Shown: positions 11,596 to 23,193, counted from the first letter of the stretch. The stretch is 64,000 bases of DNA from Phallus indusiatus (GCA_027605045.1 JAQFWX010000004.1:2676683-2740682), one strand, 5' to 3'. The notes: a model not told the origin generated them from the letters alone. Made by a program: numbers and translations.

Positions 11596-14500
11596 ATGCC
11601 ACCAAAAGGAAAGAAGGGCAAGGGGAAAAAGCAGGACGACGATGAGTATTGGTATGTTTTTGTTAATTCATTATTCGATCACTATTCCAATAATTTCTGA
11701 GGGAAAACACCGCTTCGTCAGTTTCGAAGCAACCAGAAGTGGCAGCATCACCACCAGCACCGGAATCTGATAACGAATACCAACCCAAAAAATCTGGTGG
11801 AGGATTTAGTAGCTTCGCTGCGTTAGGCATTACCGAGGATGGTGGTGGGGATGATAACGAGGAAGATTTCGGAGGATTAATGGTAACAAGAAGTTAATAT
11901 AATATCGGACCTTTTATACTCACACATTATCTAGTCGACTCTCAAGGCTGCCAAAAGCAAAAAAGACAAGAAAAAATCGAAAAAAGAGACAGCGGTATCC
12001 TTTGAAGATGGTCCTCCACCTGGTGAGGGCTCCGATGGCGAAGCTGCCGCAGCTAAAGGCGACATGAGTGCGCCGAAGGGTCCAATTCAGGTTACTGCTG
12101 AAGATCTGGCTGACGAGGAATGGGGTCCTGTAAAAAAGAAGGGTAAGAAGGGTAAAAAAGGCAAATCGGGCAAGAAGGGAGAGGAGGACGAGGAAGAGCC
12201 TGAAGAGCCTGCGCCAGAACCAGTGCAGGAGGAGGGGAAAGATAAAAGCGCGACACAAATGACTGCTGAAGAACTGGCGGATGAGGAATGGGGACCTGTA
12301 AAAGAGAAGAAGGGGAAGAAGGATAAGAAGGGCGCAGGGGACAAGAAGAAGAAGGCGGAAAAGGTTGAAGAAGAGCAACAGCCTGAACCTGCTCCAGAAG
12401 CTCCTTCGGAAACTGTCGCGACCAAAGAGGAGGACGACGCACCTGCAGAGGGGTCGACAATTTTGTCAAAGAAGGAGAAGGAGCGGTTAAAGAAGGAGCG
12501 AGAGAAAGTACGTAAAGGAAACTACCTCATGGTTTATTTTGTTTAATTAACATCCCCTTTTTAGGCGAAAAAGAAGGCACAAGCTGCAGCTAAGAAATCG
12601 GCTGCCTCAGCTGAAGGTGACGGTGCTGAACCCGACGCTGAACCCGCTCCCGCATCCCCTGCACCGAAGGAGACACCAAAGGAAGAAAAAGAGGATGGGG
12701 ACGAAGAAGATGAAGAGGGTGGTGCTCAAGGTGCTAAGTCTGACAAGAAGAAGAAAAAGAAGAAACCTGCCAAGAAGGAAGAAGCACCTGCACCAGCTCC
12801 TAAGAAACTTACGGGTGCTTTGGCTGCTATGAAAGCGGCATTAGAACAAAAACGACTGGCAGAAGAGGCCGAGAAACGAAGGATTGAGGAAGAGCGACGT
12901 AGGATTGAAGAAGAGGAGAGAAAAGAAGCCGAGTTGCTACGACTGAAGGAGGAGGCAAAACAACGAAAGAAAGAGAAAGAGAAGGTATATTTTTCATAAA
13001 TGATAATAATTAGTTACTGAAATTCAGTATTGCAGGCTAAGAAGGAACAGTTGAAGAAAGAAGGGAAATTCCTTACCAAGAAGCAAAAGGAGGAGAAAGC
13101 CGCGGCTGAACTGCGAAAGAAGGCTTTATTAGAGTCTGGAGGTGTCAAGATCGAAGGACTACAGCAACAGCAAAACGGACAAGCTAACGGTGCACCCAAG
13201 AAAGTGGTATATGGCAGTCGGAAACGAAAAGGCCCGGTTGCAAAAGAAGAATCAGTTACAAAAGAGGTGGAAAAGGCTGATACTGATGAGGTTGCTGAGA
13301 GCGTTGCTACTCCCGAACCTGATGAGTCTGTAACTGCATCTGCACTTAAAGACGACTGGGAAGCTAGTGACGATGATGAGCCGGAAGAGGAAAAAGCGGA
13401 GGCTAAGAAGACCCCTGGTGTTAAAGATAGTTGGGACGCTAGTAGCGACGAAGAGGAAGTCGCTGAATCTCCAGCACCACCTACTGTTTCGAAAGACGCT
13501 AAACCTCAACCTCAACCTGCTCGGGCGGTAAAAGGTACATCTCTTCACTTTACATGCTCACATCATATCCGATTCTGACTTCAATTAGGGCCGGCACCAT
13601 CGAAGCCGCCTACCACAGCTTCTGCAGCTAAACCCGCTCCCACCTCTGCATCTAAACCTACTGCGGCCGCACCGCCTGAGGAGTCGGACAGTTCCGAAGA
13701 AGAATCAGACGGCTCCGAAGATGATTCTGAAGATGACTCTGAAGAAAGCGAATCCGAATCCGATTCTGAGGACGGCATGACTTCCACTCAAAAACAAGCG
13801 GCCCAAAGAAAAGCAGAGGCAGCTGAACGACGTCAAAAGAGATACGAGGAAGCGCTGGCAGCACGTAACAAAGACGATTTACGAAGTCCCATTTGCTGTA
13901 TTCTTGGTCACGTCGATACAGGGAAGACAAAGCTTCTAGATAAAGTAGGTTTTATTCGATTCTACCCTTCCCTTGTGATACTGATTATAAGTGATAGATT
14001 CGTCAAACAAATGTACAAGAGGGTGAAGCCGGTGGAATTACACAACAGATTGGTGCTACATACTTCCCTGTTGATGCTATCAAGACTAAGACTGCTGTGA
14101 TGAACCCTGTAAGCAGTTTTTACACTCGATAGGGTCGCTATTGACACCGATTCTTTCAAGAACGGAGACTTCGACTACAAAATTCCCGGTCTACTTGTCA
14201 TTGATACTCCTGGACACGAGTCGTTTACAAATCTTCGGTCGCGAGGTAGCTCACTATGTAACATTGCCATCCTTGTTGTGGATATTATGGTATGTGCCAG
14301 AAAATACTTTCTAAAAATGAGAATCTTATGTATAATATCTTTAGCACGGACTCGAGCAACAAACTCTGGAATCACTAAGGTTGTTGCGTGATCGTAAAAC
14401 GCCCTTCATTGTCGCATTAAACAAGGTAAAGCACTGCATTCCTTTCTTAAACCTCATGCATACAAGCTGTAAATGATTTAGATTGATCGTATGTATGGCT

Positions 14501-16209
14501 GGGAGCCGATTCCGGACAATGCATTCCAAGATTCATTGAAGAAGCAAAAGATAGCAGTACAACGAGAATTCGAACAGCGATTAAAAGAGACAAAATTGGC
14601 ATTTGCTGAGCAGGGTCTGAATGCTGAACTCTACTATGAGAACAAGAACTTTGCTCGAAATGTGTCTCTGGTTCCGACTTCTGCTATCACAGGTGAAGGT
14701 GTTCCGGATATGATCATGTTGTTGGTCAACCTCACACAGCAGCGTATGAGCGATCGACTCATGTATCTGTCCGAACTGGAGTGTACTGTCTTGGAAGTTA
14801 AAGTCATCGAAGGCTTGGGTACTACAATTGATGTTGTTTTGTCAAATGGTATTCTAAGAGAAGGGGATCGAATTGTTGTTTGCGGTTTGAACGGACCTAT
14901 TGTTACGAACGTTCGTGCTTTGTTGACACCTCAGCCTCTACGAGAAATGCGTATCAAGGTATGTGAACATTATTCGTTTTTACGCTTTTTTATATGCTGA
15001 TCCTCCCGTAGTCGGCGTACGTCCACCATAAAGAAGTTAAAGCCGCACTTGGTGTCAAGATAGTTGCTCCAGAATTGGAAAAAGCTATCGCTGGTTCACG
15101 GTTAATGGTTGTAGGACCCGACGATGATGAAGACGAGCTTCGAGACGAGGTCATGTCAGATCTTACAAGTTTACTCAACACTATCGATAAATCAGGACAA
15201 GGTGTTTGTGTTCAAGCAAGTACCCTCGGATCCTTAGAAGCATTGTTGGATTTCTTGAAGTCCAGCAAAATCCCTGTTTCTGGTATCAACATCGGACCTG
15301 TACACAAGCGAGATATTATGCGTGCGGCGACTATGCTGGAGAAAGCCAAAGAATTAGCTTGTATTCTCTGTTTCGATGTTACTGTCGACAAAGAGGCCGA
15401 GAAACTAGCGGAAGAACTCGGCATTAAATTATTTAAGGGTACGTATTGACCGCGTTCATGGAGTGTTTTACCCGCAACTGAACTCATAACAGCGGACATT
15501 ATTTATCATCTATTCGACGCTTTCACTGCCTACAACGCTGAGATAACAGAGGCGAAACGAAGAGATGCAGCACCTCAGGCGGTATGGCCATGTCGTCTTA
15601 GGACTATTCAAGCTTTCTGTAAACGTGATCCGATTATTCTTGGTGTGGATATTCTCGATGGGTCATTGCGCGTTGGAACTCCACTATGTGTAGTTAAAAG
15701 TGATCCTCAGACAAACAAGAAAGAAGTAATTCGTCTCGGGAAAATGTACGTCTTCCGCTTGGTCACACTCTGAAGGGTATTGATCATGTCTCAGAACTTC
15801 GTTGGAAATTAACCACAAATCGATGGAGGTAAGGTTTTTCAATAGTGATAATTGTTTGTTTACTAATAGGGATACATTAGACTGTGAAGAAGTCTCAGCA
15901 AGGCAGTGGTGTCGCTGTCAAAATTGAACATGCAGTTTACGAATCGGCGAAGATGTTTGGACGACATTTCGATGAAAAGGATGAGATATTAAGTCAAGTG
16001 ACACGACAGAGTATTGATGTTTTGAAGGTGAGTTTGTATCCTATATTTTACTTTGATAACTGCTTATGTCGACTCGTACAGGAATCATTTAGGGCGGACG
16101 TTTCAACGGAGGAATGGCAATTGATTAAAAGCTTGAAATCAGTAAGCACCATTCTCTTTTTATACAAGCATGAAACCAATGTAGTTATTAGCGTCTTGGA
16201 ATACCTTAA
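11596..16209 (+). CDS. FUN12: eukaryotic translation initiation factor 5B (IF2-type GTPase)
   Basis: The N-terminal half is Lys/Glu-rich and disordered, starting [19 protein letters not shown], with two near-identical repeats of [14 protein letters not shown]. The C-terminal half is the IF2/eIF5B GTPase: G1 [13 protein letters not shown]3 [10 protein letters not shown]4 ALNKIDRMYGW, then domain II and III blocks and [19 protein letters not shown] in domain IV. The last exon is tiny (16192-16209) and restores the expected IP ending. eIF5B-GTP promotes 40S-60S joining in the last step of initiation. All GTPase motifs are present, so this copy is judged functional. It is the intact partner of the broken copy at 22117-23193. 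Confidence 0.95.
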
Positions 16210-17361
16210 GTATACTCATGTAGCCCGATCTTTATATCATGTATCTTAATACGCATTGTTCCCCCAAGTTTTGTTCTGCAACCAATTGAAAAAAAGGAGT
16301 GAGATCAAATTGCAAATGCTCTGTATAGACATGATCAAGCTTTACTATGTAGAAATGTGGTTCGAATTGAAGTCTTCCTATCATACACGCGAAGACTTGG
16401 AATGATTACCACTGCTCAGATATACTCTTTCACAGTTTGGGCGGAATCCGACTCAAATTCCACGTTGTGGGCTGATTAATTTGGCTATAATCATATTCAA
16501 GCATCGATAAATACCAAAGGTTTTAAAAAAACCTTCAAAACAGCGTGCTGCGGCTTTGTGTGCCTTTTGCATGGCGTTCAGGTGGCCCTGAGATGGCGAG
16601 TTACCGTCCGGATCTAGCGAGAGTGCGATGTATTGTTAACGCATGCGCAGACCATGACATGTCTTTTGGACATGAGGCTTTGTTATGTAGTTTCTCGAGA
16701 CCAGATCAGGTTCGTCAAACAGGCTCCTGACATGAACCTTCATCCGACTTCATCCGTGTCAAATTTGGTGAAATAGCAGTGCCGCAACGCGGCACACTCA
16801 TCCAGCCGAGCAGAGAGCGCCGTCGCGGCTGCACCGTCTGTTGACTCTCTTCCTTTGCCCAGCACGGCAGACATCTCGTGTCTCCTCGATTCACATCCTC
16901 TCTCGCAAACTTTCTTTCCCGCCCACCTACCCCCAGCATTGGTGATCACGTTAGCGTGTGTTTGCATGCATCGCCTGTTCGCGAGCTTCGGGGGAGCCCA
17001 GTCGCGGAGGGAGGACCCGCCCGAGCACCTCCCACCGCGCATCGAGCCTGTCGGCTTCTTCCCCTTCCACAGGGCTCATCCTGAGCAGCGACAGAGCGTC
17101 TGACGAGGCTGGAAGTGAGTCTTTTTTTAAAAGTACTTCATCGATGATGCCAAGCAACCAATCAGGGAGGGAAAATAAAATAACATTCCTGGTGGAACGG
17201 ATGCAAGAAAAGTTTACATTTATAAAAATGGGCAAGTTATAGTCACATCTGTGACGTGACGTGGACTCTTTTATCGATTGCTACTCGTTTACAACGACAG
17301 ACGAGATAACATAAATAAAACCAGAGGTGAGCACTCGCTCCTATGTACATGATTTGCGCTA
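16210..17361. other. non-coding 3' flank of eIF5B with GC-rich insertion
   Basis: The region between convergent eIF5B and zinc-finger pseudogene aligns by eye with 23194-24008. No gene is supported. The main difference is an extra GC-rich block (16774-17114), listed separately. Confidence 0.6.
16774..17114. other. 341-bp GC-rich insertion relative to duplicate
   Basis: In the downstream unit the text reads straight from TTTTGGCGAAA to GTGAGTTT. Here the same flanks (TTTGGTGAAA and GTGAGTC) are separated by about 341 bases that are visibly richer in G and C than the surroundings. No conserved protein is recognised, no terminal inverted repeat is visible, and no clear target-site duplication was found. 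A deletion in the other copy is the alternative. Confidence 0.6.
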
Positions 17362-18622
17362 TTATACATGAAAAAACATATACAGGAATTCATCTGCAAA
17401 GTCATAAAATCCTTCGTTCTGCTTCATTACCTTTTCGACCCGTTTCTCTTCTAGATCTCGCATGCTGCCCAAAACGTCCTGGTGAGAGCCATCCAAATGC
17501 TTCTTGAAATAGCCTTTTCTAATTACCAAACTATTTTCCAACTCACAAAAAGAACATTGGAGTGTCTCAACATATTGTCGAGCAAGGTCAAATTGCGCTT
17601 TCGTACTGATTAGATTTCCCCTCGAAATTCCAAAGTGATCAGCATCAAAAGTCCCGACATTTTTAACCACTTGCAATATGTGAGTTGATGCCAGGTGTTC
17701 AAGGCGGCGATCTAGTCTGTCGCAATCAGGACCTCGCTGGCAGAGTGTACACCGACTTCCCCGGGGCATATACTTGTTCAACCATTGTACGCTTTTAGCT
17801 GGAGATCTTCCGTTTGGAAGACTGCGAGCGTTTGGCTTCCTTGCCCTGGCAGGAGCTGGTTTTCGCGATTGGGGTTGGTGCACCCGTTTTTCTTTGAAGG
17901 CTCGCGCAATGCCGGCGCAGGAAGTAGTTGTATGAGCTGGGATGACGGTAGGGACGGTGGGAATGAAGAAATAGGAGCAGGTGGAGTAGGCAACGAAGTT
18001 GGGTTGGAAACAGGCACAGGAAATGATGTTTCATAAGAGACGGAAGTAGGGTGGGGTATGGTAGGATCTGGATGAAGGGCGGAGAACGGAGACGTCGCTA
18101 TAACCGGTGGTGAGATATGCTCAAAACGCTGAGTTTCTCTCGCAAGTTGGGTAATAATACACACCAGATCCTTGTGGCGCCGTAATAAAATCGGATTGTT
18201 TCTGTGTTGGTATATAGTAGCCGGAAGCGTTGAAATCGCTCGGCTCCTGAGTCTGTTGCATCACATATACGGAAGGGGAGTCGCAATTCAGCGCGCCCGT
18301 GTTTATGTTTACTACGTTCAAGAGACATAAGGAGTCGAAATGTGAGTTTCTACGACGCTGTAATTAGAATGTGTGCTTCTATGCCATGAATAAACGAACT
18401 CACACATTCAACTCCTGCCTTGTGCTGTGTAAGGACGGATTAGAATACCCTATATAAGAAGAGTAGTAGTGACTCATTGAGGAAACGTTCATAAGCTTTT
18501 GGGAAATCACAATGTAATCAAATTAGCTATAACGTACCAGTCCTGTGGCACAAAGTATTGATCTTGTGGTACGGCGAGTGGATACGAGTTTCGATACTGT
18601 GAGTAGCTAATAGAATTTGTTA

Positions 18623-18923
18623 CAGCAGTTTGCAGACTCGTTTGCACTCCGACGAGTCGCGCGTCGGCTGCTCGAAAATAGGGTCAGAAAGACCGGGTTT
18701 TTTTGACTCAACGGCTGATTGTAAACTAGGAGTGTATTAGTAGAAAATGACAATAAGAAGCATTTCGATTTTTTGAAAACAAAAATTTCATAAATGGATG
18801 ATCTGAAAAAACCCGGTTTTCTGAGTTTCTAGGATTGAAGCGACTAGATGGGAAAACTTGATAATCACTTCAAGTTCCCTGTGGCTCAGCGGTCAAGCTG
18901 GCGCCTATATCTATTATTGTTGG
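18623..18923 (+). repeat. left arm of foldback element
   Basis: A 301-bp terminal inverted repeat. It contains a subterminal palindrome (GACTCG to CGAGTC within its first 40 bases) and ends inside a tRNA-like unit whose A box lies at 18882-18892. Confidence 0.85.
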
Positions 18924-18963
18924 CTAGTTGTGAGTTCGACTCAGAGATCTCCAGAATTTTTTT
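18875..18963 (+). ncRNA. tRNA-like Pol III unit, left
   Basis: TGGCTCAGCGG at 18882-18892 fits the A-box consensus. GTTCGACTC at 18934-18942 fits the B box, 41 bases further on. A run of seven T ends at 18963, a normal Pol III terminator. I could not fold a proper acceptor stem or a 5-bp T stem, so this is a tRNA-derived, SINE-like unit rather than a working tRNA. Confidence 0.5.
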
Positions 18964-19143
18964 GAACTTTCCTTGGTTGCAGTGGTACTGAGTTCAAAAT
19001 TTTTTTCACAAAAATTATATATGTCAATTTCCATAATATTGTGCATAATTTCAAGTGCTATTTAAATCAACAGACATAATTTTAAAAGAACTTCAAATTT
19101 TATTTTTTTGACATACTAGTAGTGCATTAAAAAAATGTGCACC

Positions 19144-19232
19144 AAAAAAATTGACAGTATAGCAGAATCGAACTTGCAACCATCCAACAATAATAGATAT
19201 AGGCGCCAGCTTGACCGCTGAGCCACAGGGAA
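19144..19232 (-). ncRNA. tRNA-like Pol III unit, right
   Basis: On the minus strand, the same A box (19225-19215) is followed after 41 bases by GTTCGATTC (19173-19165), with a T run at 19150-19144. Its first half is in the inverted repeat and identical to the left unit. Its second half lies in the central spacer and differs from the left one, yet keeps B box, spacing and terminator. Confidence 0.5.
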
Positions 19233-19484
19233 CTTGAAGTGATTATCAAGTTTTCCCATCTAGTCGCTTCAATCCTAGAAACTCAGAAAACCGGGTTTTT
19301 TCAGATCATCCATTTATGAAATTTTTGTTTTCAAAAAATCGAAATGCTTCTTATTGTCATTTTCTACTAATACACTCCTAGTTTACAATCAGCCGTTGAG
19401 TCAAAAAAACCCGGTCTTTCTGACCCTATTTTCGAGCAGCCGACGCGCGACTCGTCGGAGTGCAAACGAGTCTGCAAACTGCTG
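19184..19484 (-). repeat. right arm of foldback element
   Basis: The 301-bp inverted copy of 18623-18923, ending in ACTGCTG followed by TA. Confidence 0.85.
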
Positions 19485-19868
19485 TAACCCAGGAATTATC
19501 GTCAACTTTCCAAGATTGACTTGCCTGTCGTGTCTTTTCCACGTGTTATAAGTGGTCGCCCCGGAGTATTCGAGTTGACCGGCCTGATGATAGCCTTCGC
19601 ACCCAACCACAATTAAGGCTGGGTCATAGACGGGCGCGGGGGCGTTTGCTACGCAGTAGTCTGACAGGCTAGCATTGAAATCATCGAGGGACGTCCTGAG
19701 CCTGGTGCGATCCCTAAAACCAGGTCAATTGATGCGTATACCAAACAGTGGTGAAGATACTCACAACGCCCGAAGGCCATTGAACAACCTGGTTTGGTTT
19801 GGTGAATGTTCAGTTTGGGAGAACAAGTCTTCGGCAGAGTAAGTGTCGATACGAGCAGGAGAATGCAT

Positions 19869-21618
19869 TTTTAGTGCAATCGAATGAGAAGAGTGCTTGT
19901 GGCAAGACGAGGGGGATTGAATAGCTGGGGAGCGGGTCCAAGGTTTTATATGCTTCAGGAAGGGAAACGGCCAGGGCGTGAGTATGGCTGACCTGTCTAA
20001 CTCTCATCATATCCAAGCCTCTAGTGTTCGCGTTTTACGAGTGAGTAACGCGTCATTTCCACACCTCGCTTGTCACCTATTCCAGGATCGATTTATTGCG
20101 CGACTGAAAAAATGTGCTCAAAGATGATCAGTCGAGATCTGCACCGCTCTCCAAAGCCACATTGGCCATGGAAGCAAAACTTAGAACTGTCCATAGATCT
20201 AGATTGTAAGAAATAATTAAAAACGATCTTGGATAAAGATAAACCTAGTCACAGCTATGCATAAGTGGTGTGCAATACGCCTTGCTTTTCACATATGAGA
20301 AGGTAGCCTGGTCTCGAGGCTAATGAGAAGGTATGTTTTTCTAGCCAATATCATATATGTTATAGAATAGCACTCACGTGCAAGACTTACGACCTATTAG
20401 GAGGATCATATCAATCTTGTGCATTGGGTCGACACAAGAGTATTTTTAAAACTATCCGAAGGGGTGTTCGGGTCATACGGCGAGAAGTAGGAAGCGCGGA
20501 CATAAAAAATCAAAGGCACCTTCGTAATACCGGATTAGGGGGTTGAGGCCAAGGCGTTGGCCAGAAAGAAATAGTAGTCAAATGTTCTCAGTTCATAGGG
20601 ATATGCTTCACATTCTAAAGAGGAAAATGACGGATTTAGTTGTCCTGAACGGCCGTTAACCGCTCCTAATAGCATCTATCAAGAAATCAAACCATGATTG
20701 ACATTCATTCTGTGCAAAATACGAATCCAAACGCCTGGTCGCTTCGGAGTCAAAAGTTAGGTTTGCCAAACCATGCGACGAGGCATAAAAACCTGATAAG
20801 ATTCGAACCTAAACTGAGTTTTCCGGATCTAGCTCGTGCATGTTTGATCAACGTCATGAGTCGGTTGCGCTCCATGGCGACCCAGGCGATTGATTCCAGC
20901 AGTGGCACGAAAGGTTGTACATGAAAACATGATAAATCACTGGTCTACAAGAATATGACTTACCTTGTTGACAAACTAGGCCTGGTAATGGCTCTTATAA
21001 CGTGTGAGACTGAGGGAGAATATTAACGATGCCAAAGGTTTTGTTAGCGTAAGTTATCGCAATATTGGTCCTGGACACTGAACTTTGATGCAATCACGGA
21101 CGGCCTCCGAGAGCCTCCGAGCCAAAGGTAAAGTTTAAGTCATCGAAGCAGCACATAATTGACCGAATGATAAACATGTAACATCTTCGGTCTACTTAGC
21201 GTAGTCATAAGCCTCATCAGTGAAATGAAGCACGTCACCATTGGCATCCCTCAAACGCAACCTTTATCTTGAGAGTTTTTTTTGGCTTCATGCAATCCAC
21301 GTTGTCCATTTCATTTCCGAGAACGGATTGTTACCTGAGAAGATCGAAAGCACCCACAGCCCGAGCAAACGATACCGTGACTAGTAGCGGTGATGTAGGA
21401 TGCGGGGAGTGATGAAAGTAACAAGAGCCAATGAATAAAATCATAATATGTCGTGCAATAGGTGGTCGGATTGTTCGAAAGCGAGGCCGTTACGAAGAGA
21501 AAATTCCCAAGATTTTCATCGTAGTCATCAGAACAAGACCGACCGCCCTAGCTTCCAATTCTTTAGATTTTCTTGATGCACTATCAGAAGTTTTGATTAA
21601 AGAACAGGAGACGAATTG
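19869..21618. other. degenerate spacer of upstream duplicate unit
   Basis: It aligns in patches with 25684-28073. A minus-strand frame near 20910-20750 (FVPLLESIAW, KHARARSGKLSLG) is partly conserved between the copies. A minus-strand start MDNVDC near 21310 is shared, but both copies soon hit stops or shifts. Perhaps a dead gene lay here before the duplication. No gene is called. Confidence 0.5.
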
Positions 21619-22097
21619 ATGAATCGCGTCAGGTGGCACGACGTTATCGAGCCAAACTCATCAATAAAACGGCACCAAACTTGCGCGGCCTTGCTGGTTG
21701 GACTCGAGCATTACCAAGTCCCTTATGGTCGTCATGGCCGCCTGCCGTGACTTCGGTGCTCTCATGTTGTCTTTGCAAGTTCGAATCATGGGGATTACGA
21801 TATACATTCTGCAGGTGAGATTTCCTTCTAAATTTGGGATTTTGATACGACTTTTCGCCCTCGTTAGGTGATATCCGAGTCACAGACGAACCATGGGTGA
21901 AGCGTGTTCTAACAGTTGCAATCTCCGGAGGAGAAGACAAGTTCCGTACCGCAGTTTGTGAGAGTCTGGGGAAATGCGTGTTCATTGCGACAGTGAATAA
22001 AAGGGCAGCTTCAAGAGGATGGGCGGATTTGCGGTAGCCCATATATTCCATCTCAGCGCCGAAACTTACTGGAACCAAAATGACTTCAAAAGCTATA
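21619..22097 (+). pseudogene. truncated upstream copy of the HNH nuclease gene
   Basis: It starts ATGAATCG like the intact gene at 28074, but most of exon 1 has diverged and is out of frame. From HGDYDIHSAG onward it follows the intact copy: the same intron (GTGAG donor at about 21814), then DIRVTDEPWVKRVLT and a decayed core (KCVFIATVNKRA against KCVFTGIVNQRA). It is cut off after NQNDFK, where eIF5B-upstream sequence begins. The active-site region is missing or altered, so it cannot be a working nuclease. Confidence 0.75.
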
Positions 22098-22116
22098 ATT
22101 TAACAAGGACATTAAT

Positions 22117-23193
22117 ATGCCATCAAAAGGGAAAAAAGGGCAAGGAAAAGCAAGATGACGATGAGTACTGGTATGCTTTTGTTATTTCACTATCAGCTCC
22201 TGCAGCTAAACCCGCTCCTACTTCTGCTGCAGTTAAACCCGCTTCCACTTATGCAGCTAAACCTACTGCGGCCGCACCGCCTGAAGACTCGGACAGTTCC
22301 ATCAGAAGGCTCCGAAGATGATTCTGAAGGTGACTCTGACTCTGAAGAAAGCTCATCCGAATCCGATTTTGAGGACGGTATGACTTCCACTCAAAAACAA
22401 GTGGCCCAAAGAAAAACAGAGGCAACTGAACGACGTCAAAAGCTCTGGCAGCGCGTAGCAAGACGATTTACAAAGTCCCATTTGCTGTAATCTTGATCAT
22501 GTCGATACAGGGAAAACGAAGCTTCTGGATAATGTATGTTTCCTGTGGACCTATCCTTTCTTTCGTGATATTGGTAATAAACGATAGATTCGTCAAACAA
22601 ATATACAAGAGGATGAAGCTGGTCTTGGGGTGGATATCCTCGACGGATCACTGCGTGTTGGAACTTCACCATGTGTAGTTAAAACTGATCCTCAGACAAA
22701 CAAAGAAGTAATTTGTCTAGGGAAAATGTAGGTCTTCCGTTTGTCACGCTCTGAAAAGTACTGATCATGCCCTAGCACTTCGTTGGAAATTAACCACAAA
22801 TCGATGGAGGTAAGGTTCTTTCGATAATGATAATTGTTCGTTTACTAATTAGAGATACGCTGGACTGTGAAGAAGTCTCAGCAAGGCAGTGGTGTCGCTG
22901 TCAAGATTGAACATGCAGTTTACGAATCGGCGAAAATGTTTGGACGACATTTCGATGAAAGGGATGAGATATTGAGTCAAGTGACACGACAGAGTATCGA
23001 TGTTTTGAGGTGAGTTTGGATTCTATTTACTATGATAACTGCTGATATCGAGTCGTACAGGAATCATTTAGGGTGGACGTTTCAAGGGAGGAATGGCAAT
23101 TGATTAAAAGTTTGAAAGCAGTAGGCATCATTCTCTTTTTATTGGATACGAGCATGAAATTAACCTGGTTATTAGCGTCCTGGAATATCTTGA
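22117..23193 (+). pseudogene. gutted downstream copy of eIF5B
   Basis: The first-exon equivalent (start 22117, KQDDDEYW) jumps within intron 1 to sequence matching 13615 of the intact gene, removing about 1.9 kb. A second jump near 22620 removes about 1.6 kb and most of the GTPase domain, from just after G1 to domain IV ([14 protein letters not shown]). The G1 region itself is frameshifted. The 3' exons ([25 protein letters not shown]) remain recognisable and well conserved. Several frames and stops disrupt it, so no functional factor can be made. Confidence 0.85.

Larger units (their letters stand above)
18623..19484. mobile_element. 862-bp foldback element, 301-bp perfect TIRs, TA duplication
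   Basis: The first 301 bases (18623-18923) and the reverse complement of the last 301 (19184-19484) are identical as far as I can read. They enclose a 260-bp centre without an open frame. Ends are CAGCAGTTTGCAGACTCG. TA flanks both sides (18621-18622 and 19485-19486). The empty site is visible in the duplicate near 25280 (TTGTTAATTGAGG), supporting a TA target duplication as in Tc1/mariner-like families. It is non-autonomous: no transposase. It sits in an intron of the zinc-finger pseudogene. Identity of the arms suggests a young insertion or gene conversion. Confidence 0.85.
17362..19868 (-). pseudogene. broken upstream copy of the C2H2-like zinc-finger gene
   Basis: Exon for exon it matches the intact gene at 24009-25683: start MHSPARIDTYSAEDLF at 19868, a block containing LDDFNASLSDYC, a short exon with VPQDQYFVPQD near 18545-18600, then the long last exon. 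Two frameshifts are visible in the last exon by comparison: near 18150 (YYYPTCER here, YYYTQLARE in the intact copy) and near 17890 (KKNGCTNPN against KKKRVHQPR). One donor has changed from GGTAAGC to GGCAAGT, and the following intron has been invaded by the 862-bp foldback element. The zinc-finger end itself is still open from 17883 to 17362, so decay is recent. Confidence 0.8.
11570..22097. repeat. tandem segmental duplication, upstream unit
   Basis: Upstream unit: eIF5B, zinc-finger gene (broken), degenerate spacer, HNH gene (broken off). The same order recurs from 22098 onward. Similarity is high in the eIF5B 3' exons and their introns, continues through the 3' flank, and runs on through the zinc-finger gene and spacer. 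The unit ends where HNH exon 2 sequence stops (NQNDFK) and sequence like that just upstream of the eIF5B ATG begins. Confidence 0.8.

Noticed and set aside
12087..12469. Long minus-strand Ser/Phe- and Leu/Pro-rich frames
   Set aside because: Antisense to the Lys/Glu-rich repeats of eIF5B; base composition alone keeps them open.
16951..17242. Overlapping frames of 94 codons on both strands
   Set aside because: They lie within and beside the GC-rich block, where stops are rare by composition; the two strands are equally open and neither has a family match.
18623..19484. Foldback element read as an LTR or retroelement
   Set aside because: The repeats are inverted, not direct, ends are CAG...CTG with TA flanks, and there is no coding capacity.
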